In this document: positions 12,201-20,708 of the stretch, one piece after another
Layout of the letters: each line of letters opens with the position of its first letter
How positions within the stretch are numbered: the stretch's first letter is position 1
NCBI GenBank assembly: GCA_037976565.1
Contig: CP137667.1
Coordinates: 1,872,390 to 1,936,389 of the forward strand
From: Mesocentrotus franciscanus
Taxonomy: Eukaryota; Echinodermata; Echinoidea; Camarodonta; Strongylocentrotidae
Reading direction: 5' to 3'
DNA: 64,000 bases
Notes under the pieces: model-generated
Seen by the model: the letters and a program-made list of their open reading frames with translations, nothing else
Database searches by the model: none
Told to the model about the DNA's origin: nothing
Position numbers and translations under genes: made by a program

Positions 12201-15200
12201 TACTTTAGCATGCATAACAGCGCTGAATTGCAATCATTTATTACAGGAATTAAATCACACAAAAGGATTGAAAATCAATAGTTTTACATAAAACCAAATT
12301 GAACTACTGAATTATGGGTAAATTGCATTCACAGGTTTGATTAATGCAAAATTAAAACCAGAAAATATACGTCTATCGTCTGGTTAATAAAATCGTTTCA
12401 ACATAATGGCGACGCCTCGTGAAGAAGGGGCTTACGAATGACAGTCGGTATATAGGTAGACTGTATCAATAATCTACGAGACTTGCAATAGTATTTACTT
12501 TATTCTCACCTCCGTTGGATATACGTTACCACCGCTTTGTAAAATTGTTATGCTTCCAAGTATTACATTTTTACCGAAGACATGGTTTTAAAAGTAAATC
12601 ATATACACTCAGCTAAAAATCAATCTCTTACAAAGGATATACATGGTGCATCACTTAAAGTAGAAAAGTTTAATCTACAATAATTCTCTATGTGAATGTT
12701 TTTTGTTTGTCCTCCTTTGTTTAGATCACTGTGAATCAGTTTCTACTCTTATATGTATGGACATGAAATATGACTACACCCAGTTCCCGAATCTCCTGCA
12801 GCATGCAAACCAGGACGACGCCAATATTGAATTATCGCAGTTTGCTCCTCTCATCCAAGTCCAGTGTTCGATGGATCTAGAGGCTTTCCTCTGTGCTGTC
12901 TATATGCCTCCATGCACAGGTCAACCTAGCCCACAAGGTCAGTTTGTCTTAAGATCACCATTATACAAGGTCACCACTAAACAAGTTCACCTTTGCCGTT
13001 AATTCACTTGATCTTAAAAGGAAATGTATGCAAACTACTTGTATTTTTACCCACTCCTCTAATATTAAAAAGATATCAAGTTTTAGAAGTTTATTTTTAC
13101 GATAAGCCAAGCTGCACCCATGCAGTCGAACAATATTTGTTGAAATGATGTTCACGCAAGCGATGAACATCTTTATTGAGTTCGTGTTCGAAATGATGCC
13201 CAAATCTAAATTCCTTTTATACATCCGGACAAGAGAGAGATAGAGCCTTGACAAAAATAGGCTACTTATCCTTTTCAGTATATTCGTGTAGCTATACTGT
13301 TACGTCGGCAAATCTGAATAGCGGGTTATGCCTGGATTACATTTGGCCTGCGATTAGTCTACGGAGCCCGTATCCTGCCCGTATCCCCTTTTCCGTGCGG
13401 CCTCCGTACGGAGGCAGGAGGCGGCCATGAGATTTTCGTACGAATTCACGGGCTCCACGGCCTCTACGATTTTGTATCGTGAGAAGTTAAAACAAATTTG
13501 AAAAATCGTAAGCCCGTAGTCCGTAAACATGTCGTAGGTGTCATTGCACAATCCCCGCACGGGCATCGCGCGGAGGACTCGCGCTAATCGTGCAGTAAAA
13601 TCGTGCAACAAAACCACAAAAAACGCTGAAAAACGGCACGGCGGCTGCACGGTCACCGCGCCTTCTCCGCGCAACCTTTGCATGGAAGCTGCACGGGCTC
13701 CGAACGATTTTCGTGCGGAGGCTGCGGAGACTGCGCGGCTACTGCATTGAAATTGCACGATTTCCGTACAATCTCCATCAGCCTCTGTCGGATTTGTCCC
13801 GGCCTGCCCCGAGGGCCAATACAAGAAATGGCACGATGCTCGTAGATAATGTAAACCCAAACATCGTAGCCCGTAGCCTCCTACGATGCCCCTAAAATTG
13901 CACGAAAAATCGTAGACGAATTTATCGTACGGCGCCCGGGGCAAATGTAATCCAGGCATAAGAGAGGCTTGATTGTATATGACTGACTTTCTAGGCCTAC
14001 TATTAGTATACATTGCTCATAGATAAGGTGGACATAAGGCCTTTGATTAAACTGTATAAAAAAGGAAACCCCGAGCTTAAGTGGACCCTAGGTGAGACAG
14101 AACATGCTGTAGCGACAAAATTGCCTACATCTGTCAAATTTTTAGCTTCAGTCTTAGATTAAACTTTATCAAAAGGAAACCCTGAGCTATTGATGCTAGT
14201 AAGGGCGAACCGAGGTTCTAACGAAGCTTTTTAAACGACATAACGCAGTGAAATTATATAATTTAGGACGTTTATATGCATTCCAAATTTCTGATGAAAA
14301 TGATGAATTGTTTTGTATAACTCCTGTATTCCCTCGCTCATCAGTCAGAATAGAAATATGAATAAGATCGCTCCTAAAAATAGAATGATCTGCGGTATAC
14401 AAGATGATGACAGTAAACACAATCGCAAAGGCTTTCGAGAAATGAACTCAAGAGAGATGCCACTACCTTATTGTATGTACCTTAGAAATCACGTGCGGAT
14501 TACGTAATAGGTCGTAATTTATTCGCCATTGAAATTTCCTGACGTTGATTTTTCAATCGTTGCAATCGTTTCCTATGCAGCACTATTCAAGATCTTTTAA
14601 ATAATTTCACGTAGGTAATGTAAATTAAGGTATGCCAGACCAAGCTATGATTTTCATCTTGTGTTTTACCTAGGTATCAAGCCACCTTGTCGGGAGCTGT
14701 GTGAGTCTTCTCGTGTAGGATGTGCACCACTGATGAATAAGTTTGGATACACTTGGCCTGAAACATTGGATTGTGATCAGTTTCCTTTAGGATCAGAAGT
14801 CGGCAATAGTTGTTTCTCCAACGGTAAGAGAGAGAGAGATCATCTACTAATTACATATTCCGGAATGTCATGATTAATGGCAGTCGGTTTGTGGAGGAAC
14901 CAAGATTCTAAAATATTCATTAATATTATTTACCGAGGGTAACCATGTCAATATTAGTATTGCTGCACTTGAGTGCCCTGTAAATGTATTAAATTTTCAG
15001 CATTTCAGACACCTTGGTTTAAAGAATCAAATAATGTACGCATAACACTTTGCCCAAGGATGTAGAGCACCGAGTAAGGATCGAACCCGGGCCCTCTCGC
15101 ATGAGATCCACAGTCCTTTACCAATATACCACGGCGTTTCTCCTATCAAACAAACAGGGGCTTACATGCATTTGGTATTGGCTGAGAGGGGATCAGGTTA

Positions 15201-18200
15201 TATTATAAGAGTGATGGATTATATCATAATTTCTATTAGTATTGTGTTTTTTATAAACTTGAATTATGATAACGGTAATTGTATAGTTTTTGCCTTATAT
15301 TGCACTCCATCTCTTCTATTGTTTGTCTTTTTTGTGATTTATATATATCCAGGGGAACTAACTCTCCGACCAGGCCAAGGAAACATAGAGAAACAAATTA
15401 ATTCTTCGGTCACTGCATACTGCTCTTCTTCATCTCCGGATAACCGGCCGGAGTGGATGAATCCTGGAGGCCAATCTGTGTCCATGAAAACAAGTGGTAA
15501 TGCCGTCTTTCTCTAGTTATGAAATTAATAGGGGTGTGAAACCCGGAAGTTAATCACTAATTATCTTTTCCCTGTTCTTGGTTCCCGATATTTTCCCAGA
15601 TAATCACATTAGAATCATCTTGTCGGAATAATGTCATGCCAGTAGTGCTTTTGAGTGATGGTAACAGCATTGCCATTGTCACATCCGTTTATTCGCAGGG
15701 CTCCATGGGAGACCAACTGATGTTGAATGGGCTACCCTGTTAATAAAGATTAATCAATGAAAATTTTTTTTTAATCCTATTCGCATTCTACACCATTTCT
15801 AAACACAATCATGGGAATGTGTGGGTGTGGGTGTGTCCGTGTGTTAGTTTTCAAGTTCATATTATATTTTTCTTTAGTTACTGGAATCCCGTGAATAATG
15901 TACATGTAGTTTAAGCAACAAATCACTCATCTGGCAAGGAATCAAAACGTCAATATCCCAGAAAATGGGACAAGTTTGACATTACATTGCGTGATTCGTT
16001 TTTATATTACCAGTAGTTCGTCCTCACCGTATTCGGGTATTGATTTGAGTAGTCTACATGTTAACAGATATGATGAGTTTGTTCGTGTGTGTGCGAGTGT
16101 GTGTACGTGGTTGTTACTTTATCTGACCAGTATACTAGCACCCTACTACCAGTCGTTTTACCCTCCAGTTAGTCAATCATATCTTTATCTATTTCAGACA
16201 TGCCTGCCGTTGAGGGCGCCGCATACAGTGAACTCATTGGTTCCCAGACGGCTGCTCTTACCATCCCATCGCTATCAGTAGAAAACATGGGTGTCTATTC
16301 CTGTAGACTAGGCAACGAAGAACAAACCATGGATATCTTCTTACCAAGTGAGTCATATAGGTGGAACCCAGTACCCAGATTGTATGTACTACTATTATGT
16401 CACTGTCTGTTATTCAGATTATTTCACCAGAAATTTCGTTTACATTAAAAAAAAAGGGAACATTGTTCAGTACGTTCACTTTTGATGCAGTCCTTTGACA
16501 CGATGTAAACCTACCTGTCTACAAAGGCCACCCGTCTACAGAGGCCAGTTTTATTGCATGCATTTGTACATGTAGGCCTCCAAAAACATACATTGTTTGT
16601 CCTGTAATGAAAAGTGCATTGTTTGTTTGTCTTTCCAGGATCCTGTGAAACCCTTGAATCAGCCCAATGCGGCATGGTCTTACCCTACTCAGTATCACTC
16701 TATCCTAACTCCTTGGGTCACTTGACACCCACTGAAGCTGAGTTAGCTTCCTTTCAGTTCTTACCACTCCTAGCTATGGGATGTTCACCAGTCAACCTAC
16801 CACTCTTCGTCTGTTCCCTTCACTTCCCATCATGTGGAGATGGTTTGGTCTTACCGTGTTCGGAGCTATGTCGGGCAGCCATGACAGAATGTTCAGTGTT
16901 TATCCTAGGTATCCAGCATGTCTGGCCAGAGAAGGCTCAGTGCAGCAACTTCCCTTCAATGACAGAAGGAACGTGTATTCCACCACAAGGTTAGTTAGCA
17001 TGTTACTTTAGGTCAATTTTTAACGCGCCTAATATTATGTTTCTAGGCTCTGGGGTGCTGTTGTCCTAGCAGCCATAAGGTGAAACATAGTATTTCTACC
17101 CAATAGAGAGCTAGGACAACAGCACCCAAATTTCATTGTTACATAATACAATAAATTATAATGTGAAGTACAAAATGAACATCATGCCAACCTAAATCAT
17201 TGTCCATACAGTAAAGCTTCGTTTACATACGACGACGCAGTTAAACACCTAAGGAAAAAAATGGAGAGAAAGCAAACAAACTTAAAGCCCAAGTCCTCTC
17301 CGATTTTCAAAAATTATAACATGTTGTAAATAAATCAAAGGTTAAAACTGCCAAATATCACGGGCGTACTTCAATCAGGTGATTTTTAAGAGCGATTTTT
17401 GTTTCGGGTATTTCGAGCAAAACATTTATATTGCTGTACGGATGTGACGTATGCTCCTCACAACGAAAGTGCCAGCGGTATACATTCTGACAATAGGCTA
17501 TTTTCGTAATGTAACCAAATTTAATGCATACGTCTTTGTGAAAACTATTTCATTCACCTGATAAGAATAATAGTGTTTCATTATTCTTATCAGGTGAATG
17601 AAATAGTTTGTATCGAGGCACTTCACAAAGACGTATGCATTAAATTTGGTTACATTACGAATCTGTGTTGTGAGGACCCTACGTCACAACCGACTCGATC
17701 ATTAACTTGTTTTTGCTCATTAAAAAAATTATTAAAAATAAATCTGAGCACCATTTTCCAAAACCAAGTTATATTTGGGCTTTTTATATTTTTGTCTATC
17801 TAATCAGCTCAACTTTTCAGTGGAGTGGACTTGTACTTTAAGGACAATAACAAAAACAAAAACAACTACAACAGCTGCAAAACGCCGCGGCAATTAATAT
17901 AACATAAGCGCAGTGCGCAACTAATTGCTGTAACTTTACAGCAGTAAATACACTTTGGGGCTTGGGGCGTTAATAGTTATGACAGTATATATTGACATTA
18001 CTTTGTAACGGCTGATTTTTTTTGTTTGTTTACCAACGCTCGCATAGCATAAATTATACACATTATGTTAACCATGCCTTGATGGTTTCTGAGACTAGTG
18101 ATTAGTCTTAATAGAAGGCACACCTCGATTGTTGGCAGGCCAATTTATCATAATGAAGACATTTGAGTACGATGTGACATAACATCGTTGCATTCGTATC

Positions 18201-20454
18201 TTGAACCTGTATTCTAATACTTGGTGGCAGCGGTGGGATATAAACACACAATTTTTTATCTCGAAATGACTTCCATCAAACCAACCTCTGAAGCACGCCC
18301 TATTCTTCTAACTGTCTTGAAGTCGTTTCGACTATGGCGGCGCGGAAAGCTAAGAAACTCGGCAAGAGACAAAGCAATCAAGCTCTTTCTCGTTTGTGAG
18401 GCGGCTATCAGGCTGAATAATGTCGGAAGGAACGGGTTAAGCCCAATGCACAGGAGGATTCGTTTTCCTTCGCGTTATTACCAGAGATAATCAAGCCCTA
18501 TAAAATGTGTTTCACTGCACTGTTCGTTTGCATCTGTTTTTACACCATATCACACTCATACTGCGGTTCACATACTACATTAGTCTCGGATGAAGGTTTG
18601 GTTTTGCACACGAGGCGTCACTTCCTGAAGCACATCTTTTGTATGAGTGGCTAGCGCGTTCATTTACAAAGCATATCAATGTGACATCTTACATAGAGTG
18701 AATGCAAAACGAATTAAAAATCTAAACATTACTTTAAATAACTGGGGCATGCACATCTTTCCTTCCCCCGGCTTGATTAGGCCTAGATTATGACCCCATC
18801 GAAATGACGCCTCGTGTGCACTATTCAAACCGGGGGTATGCTTTAGTATATACCCCAGTAGTTCAAAGTCTTGTGTATGCGCTAATTATTTTGCCTTCAC
18901 TTTTTGTCAAAGATGAAACCAGTTGTTGATGCAGACCTATAGGTCATCACATTACGCCTGTCTCGTGTGCATTGGGCAGAAGGGCGGCATCGGCCAATGA
19001 ACTCTTTCAGAACTACTCGAGAACTCACATGTTTTATCATTGTCTTCTAGGTGTTTCAACGACTACGATCACCGGGCAGCCAAACGAGGGAACCACTACC
19101 ACCCAGGCAACTACCGTCAAGGCTACAACACGGGTCCCATCTACACCATCTACACCATCGGCAGTAGTTCCCATACAGCAGAATGTAACGAATAGTACAA
19201 CGGGTGAGCTTCTCCGCCGCTCCTACGCCATCACAGACAGAGGAATGGTGCAGATGTTCCGGGGGTGGGTCGATGTACAGGGCCAGGGCGCCCCCAATGA
19301 TTTCTGCAGGTAATTCATCACCAGTGATCATCATTTGTCTCTCCCCTTTCAATTATATTAGCCGATTGCATTACAGGGTTCTTGAAACAGACTGGCTTTG
19401 TAAATCCAGATCTAATTGAATTGAAACATATTGAATATGCTTTTATTTTGATTTGAGTTTGATAAAAGAGCTAAGTAATTTTCTAAGCTTCGATATCAGC
19501 ATTACATAAAATGACACTCACTTGCTTGAACTACACCACCACTCCTCTGTAATATATCTCCTCATTGATACACAGGTATGCGTAGAAGTTGGCAACAATT
19601 TATTTCATAAAATCCATGTTGGGTCGTGTGCACTTACATGTAAGTTATTAAACTTAATCATCATTTAGGGTCGTGTGCAGAAAGTTATGTTTTACTCTAT
19701 CTTCTTGTATAGGATCGTGCGCACCGATGGAAAGCCATTCCTTTCATGTCTTCTCGCTGGATCTGAAGAAGATGATTTACTAGCCTATACTTCACCCAAT
19801 CCTTCAGAAGAATGGTTTGATCCAGGTTATTCCAATACATACTACATGAAAGATGAGGATAATGATGGACGAGACGACTATTGCAGGTAGGTTTTATATT
19901 CTCCTTTGTCTTTTTTTATTTTATTCATTGTGTGCATTGTACAAAATTTTCGGCAACAGTTTCAGATGTCACTTGACAGAGACAAAAATGAGAACAGATT
20001 GTTGAGACAATGATCCAGTGATTGCGAATCTTTCATGAAATGATACTATTCACTTATCTCCAATATTTATCATTGGGCTCACTTCTTCTTTTTGAGACTT
20101 TTTTTTTCCAAGACCATCTAATTTACCCAGAAGACACTGTTAATCTCTCAAAGACCAGTGCAATGCTCTTTATAGGCCTACAGAGGTCATTCCATATTAA
20201 AAGACACATATCTAAAATAATGATATTCATCACAGTCGGGAATTAAATGGAGATTGAATAGGAAATGACAACAGCTACCATTATTTATTATCAATCTTTT
20301 TTTTTACAGATGTATTGGTAGTGTGCCCTCTACGTTGGTTGTCTGTATGAAAGCTGGAGCAAATGGATTTGAGGGACCTGGCAGTGATTTCTTACCTCCT
20401 AATTCCCCTGAGGAATGTCTCTTCCACCAAGCCGATCCTTTCTTTGGCTTCTAA
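6208..20454 (+). CDS. secreted multi-Frizzled-CRD protein with FN3 and Ig domains (13 exons, 5' end missing)
   Basis: Thirteen exons with canonical splice sites chain in frame to about 908 codons: FZ1, FZ2, FN3, FZ3, Ig, FZ4, a Thr/Ser/Pro linker and a two-fold Cys module ending at TAA 20452-20454. Most introns are phase 1, as in shuffled extracellular modules. The FZ CRD is the Wnt-binding domain of Frizzled and sFRP proteins. With four CRDs and no transmembrane segment in the visible part, a soluble or matrix Wnt-binding role is inferred, not shown. The start codon and signal peptide are not seen, so more domains may lie upstream. Introns carry MITEs, a GC-rich element, a SINE and an LTR remnant. 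FZ2 has an apparent 1-bp frameshift. I do not assign a gene symbol: vertebrate sFRPs have a single CRD. Confidence 0.85.
6456..6495. repeat. (AAATC)n microsatellite
   Basis: Four AAATC units followed by diverged CGAATC/TCGAGTCAA derivatives to about 6650, in the intron between the first two exons. Confidence 0.7.
6787..6914 (+). CDS. FZ gene exon 2: first half of FZ1
   Basis: Acceptor TTTGTGTAG, donor GAG|GTGAGT; phase 1 in, phase 0 out. Encodes the CRD start CEPLTMPLC with YTETIFPN (the family's Y-x-x-T-x-FPN element) and ends in ...AIVASE. It supplies cysteines 1 and 2 of FZ1. Confidence 0.88.
7141..7405 (-). mobile_element. LINE 3' tail, reverse orientation
   Basis: Read on the minus strand it ends in (GAATT)n. 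It is preceded by a stem-loop whose arms are GAGGAACTAA and TTAGTTCCTC, the same layout as the LINE end at 52.6-53.16 kb. No RT coding sequence remains. Confidence 0.6.
7465..7835 (+). mobile_element. MITE family C, copy 1
   Basis: TTAA at 7465-7468 and 7832-7835. Left terminus AAAGAGAAGGTTGAGTTCTGG; right terminus ACCATGAACTCAACTTTATTTTTAA is its diverged inverse. Other copies lie at 7974-8363 and, inverted, at 57530-57919. Confidence 0.85.
7974..8363 (+). mobile_element. MITE family C, copy 2
   Basis: TTAA at 7974-7977 and 8360-8363, inverted termini AAGAGAAGGTTGAGTTCTGG / CCAGAACTCAACTTTATCTT. Closely similar to copy 1, only ~140 bp away and in the same orientation. Confidence 0.87.
8364..9152. 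other. intron sequence, nothing recognised
   Basis: AT-rich intron between the two FZ1 half-exons, with a C8/A9 homopolymer junction near 8971-8987. No exon or repeat ends found. Confidence 0.4.
9153..9408 (+). CDS. FZ gene exon 3: second half of FZ1
   Basis: Acceptor TTCCTTTTAG, donor GA|GTTAGT; phase 0 in, phase 1 out. Encodes [18 protein letters not shown] and [14 protein letters not shown], then [11 protein letters not shown] and a final RC. This completes ten cysteines with the usual CRD spacing. Confidence 0.9.
9994..10406 (+). CDS. FZ gene exon 4: FZ2, with an apparent 1-bp frameshift
   Basis: Acceptor CTTTGCTTGTAG, donor GAGG|GTAAGT, phase 1 both sides. The first part reads [21 protein letters not shown] in one frame. 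From about 10113 the CRD continues as [15 protein letters not shown] ... [14 protein letters not shown] ... [16 protein letters not shown] in another. One missing base in the TTCCCAACATC context (expected F-P-N) explains it. All ten cysteines are present across the two frames. It may be a real lesion, a polymorphism or a consensus error. An alternative acceptor at 9910 (TTCCACAG) is less consistent in phase. Confidence 0.85.
10407..10922. other. intron, nothing recognised
   Basis: No exon or repeat ends identified between the FZ2 exon donor and the next MITE. Confidence 0.35.
10923..11458 (-). mobile_element. MITE family B, copy 3
   Basis: Left TTAA at 10923-10926 and terminus AGATACTATGTCCC. 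The right terminus GGGACATAGTACCTT abuts the next small inverted-repeat element and lacks TTAA. Minus-strand ORF 11117-11356 intact. Confidence 0.85.
11455..11634. mobile_element. small inverted-repeat element
   Basis: CCTTCTGATCATGGAATTTCA at the left and its inverse with one mismatch at the right, 180 bp in all, no ORF. It starts exactly where the preceding MITE ends, so it probably inserted into that MITE's terminus. Confidence 0.6.
11850..12143 (+). CDS. FZ gene exon 5: fibronectin type III domain
   Basis: Acceptor TGTATTTCAG, donor CTG|GTAAGT, phase 1 both sides. About 98 codons with FN3 features: [13 protein letters not shown] at the start, a [19 protein letters not shown] segment (the Y-x-(V/L)-x-V-x-A-x-N-x-x-G-x-S element of strands F and G) and no cysteines. 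One exon is one domain. Confidence 0.82.
12144..12724. other. intron, nothing recognised
   Basis: No exon, RNA gene or repeat ends seen. Confidence 0.35.
12725..12937 (+). CDS. FZ gene exon 6: first half of FZ3
   Basis: Acceptor CTTTGTTTAG, donor CAAG|GTCAGT, phase 1 both sides. [22 protein letters not shown], then [19 protein letters not shown]: cysteines 1-5 of a CRD, interrupted after ...GQPSPQ. Confidence 0.88.
13326..13961. mobile_element. GC-rich inverted-terminal element (family G), complete copy
   Basis: TTATGCCTGGATTACATTTG at the left and its exact inverse at the right. The interior is strikingly GC- and CpG-rich against the AT-rich background, with many CGTAG/CTACG and GCACGG motifs in both orientations. 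No credible ORF product. Partial copies lie at 62364-62835 and from 63705 to the window end. Confidence 0.75.
13962..14673. other. intron, nothing firm
   Basis: Two short direct repeats of AAAAGGAAACCC(C/T)GAGCT occur near 14059 and 14171. Otherwise no features. Confidence 0.35.
14674..14823 (+). CDS. FZ gene exon 7: second half of FZ3
   Basis: Acceptor TTTTACCTAG, donor AACG|GTAAGA, phase 1 both sides. [25 protein letters not shown] and a final SC give cysteines 6-10. The FZ3 split is at a different place from that in FZ1. Confidence 0.88.
14945..15145 (-). mobile_element. tRNA-derived SINE, reverse orientation
   Basis: On the minus strand: GCCGTGGTATATTGGTAAAG (box A-like), then GGGTTCGATCC (box B) with matching spacing, followed by CTTGGGCAAAG, a motif typical of SINE bodies. 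The acceptor stem does not pair well, so it is not a functional tRNA gene. Confidence 0.6.
15353..15496 (+). CDS. FZ gene exon 8: first half of Ig domain
   Basis: Acceptor TATATATCCAG, donor AGTG|GTAATG, phase 1 both sides. Contains [11 protein letters not shown] (strand B cysteine) and RPEWMNPGG (strand C tryptophan). Confidence 0.75.
15497..16197. other. intron, nothing recognised
   Basis: GT-rich run near 15818-15845 and a T/A homopolymer near 15763. No repeat ends or exon. Confidence 0.35.
16198..16347 (+). CDS. FZ gene exon 9: second half of Ig domain
   Basis: Acceptor TCTATTTCAG, donor CCAA|GTGAGT, phase 1 both sides. [20 protein letters not shown] is the classic Ig E-F strand signature (L-x-I ... 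N-x-G-x-Y-x-C), pairing with the cysteine in the previous exon. Confidence 0.85.
16639..16989 (+). CDS. FZ gene exon 10: FZ4 (single-exon CRD)
   Basis: Acceptor CTTTCCAG, donor CAAG|GTTAGT, phase 1 both sides. [76 protein letters not shown] and GTC complete ten cysteines. FZ2 is also single-exon, while FZ1 and FZ3 are split. Confidence 0.92.
17053..17127. repeat. inverted repeat
   Basis: GGGTGCTGTTGTCCTAGC at 17053-17070 and its exact inverse at 17110-17127 with a 39-bp loop, just downstream of the FZ4 exon donor. Confidence 0.8.
17282..17841. mobile_element. TTAA-flanked palindromic MITE (family E)
   Basis: TTAA at 17282-17285 and 17838-17841, termini TTAAAGCCCAAGTCCTCTCC and inverse of ...AGTGGACTTGTACTTTAA, related to family A. 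The centre is a long imperfect palindrome with a 27-bp perfect core (17545-17571 / 17580-17606, 8-nt loop). Its right part was copied into the satellite at 36.9 kb. Confidence 0.8.
18065..18490 (+). mobile_element. LTR retrotransposon remnant with tRNA-Leu primer-binding site
   Basis: TGGTGGCAGCGGTGGGAT at 18222-18239 complements the 3' end, including CCA, of a metazoan tRNA-Leu(AAG)-type acceptor arm. Such a site lies directly after a 5' LTR. A sequence starting TGTTAACC near 18068 could be the LTR. A short + frame after it ([12 protein letters not shown]...) could be the start of gag. No pol is present. The boundaries are uncertain. Confidence 0.5.
19051..19309 (+). CDS. FZ gene exon 11: Thr/Pro-rich linker and start of the Cys module
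   Basis: Acceptor GTCTTCTAG, donor TGCAG|GTAATT; phase 1 in, phase 2 out. [20 protein letters not shown] is a mucin-like linker. It then ends [16 protein letters not shown], with the intron splitting the R codon. An internal GTGAGC at 19203 could act as an alternative donor. Confidence 0.78.
19713..19886 (+). CDS. FZ gene exon 12: Cys module, unit 1 end and unit 2 start
   Basis: Acceptor TCTTGTATAG, donor TGCAG|GTAGGT, phase 2 both sides. Starts [20 protein letters not shown] and ends [16 protein letters not shown]. The DEDNDGRDD stretch resembles an acidic Ca2+-binding loop, but no EF-hand helices are seen. I do not recognise the family. Confidence 0.82.
20310..20454 (+). CDS. FZ gene exon 13: last exon with stop
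   Basis: Acceptor TTTTTTTTTACAG, phase 2 in. [20 protein letters not shown] completes unit 2 of the Cys module, then a short tail ...PFFGF and TAA at 20452-20454. No GPI-type or transmembrane hydrophobic tail, which fits a secreted protein. Confidence 0.85.
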
Positions 20455-20702
20455 TTGTCTCATCATCCAATGTTTACATTGCTCTTTATACTCTAGCTAC
20501 CAGGAAAATTTGTTAACCATTAAATTGTTTGTTTTTTCTTCTACAAAGTTTGTTATCATAAGTTAACTCACATGTTTGGCCGTTAATATATTGATCTGAT
20601 AACGAACTGAAAATTACAAGCATTACATGCGATAAAGAACGAGAGTGACTGCCCTATGGGAAAGCACTGTACGCGTTCATCTTCTTTACCTCAAGTCAAT
20701 GG

Positions 20703-20708
20703 AATAAA
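20703..20708 (+). terminator. AATAAA polyadenylation signal
   Basis: First AATAAA after the stop of the FZ gene, about 250 bp downstream, followed closely by a second AATAAA (20723). Confidence 0.5.

Noticed and set aside
13354..14013. 219-codon minus-strand open frame
   Set aside because: It lies almost wholly within the CpG-rich family G element, where frames on both strands are open because stop codons are rare. No domain is visible.
18221..18490. Independent protein-coding gene
   Set aside because: It begins at an LTR-element primer-binding site. At best it is a gag remnant, with no further coding sequence.
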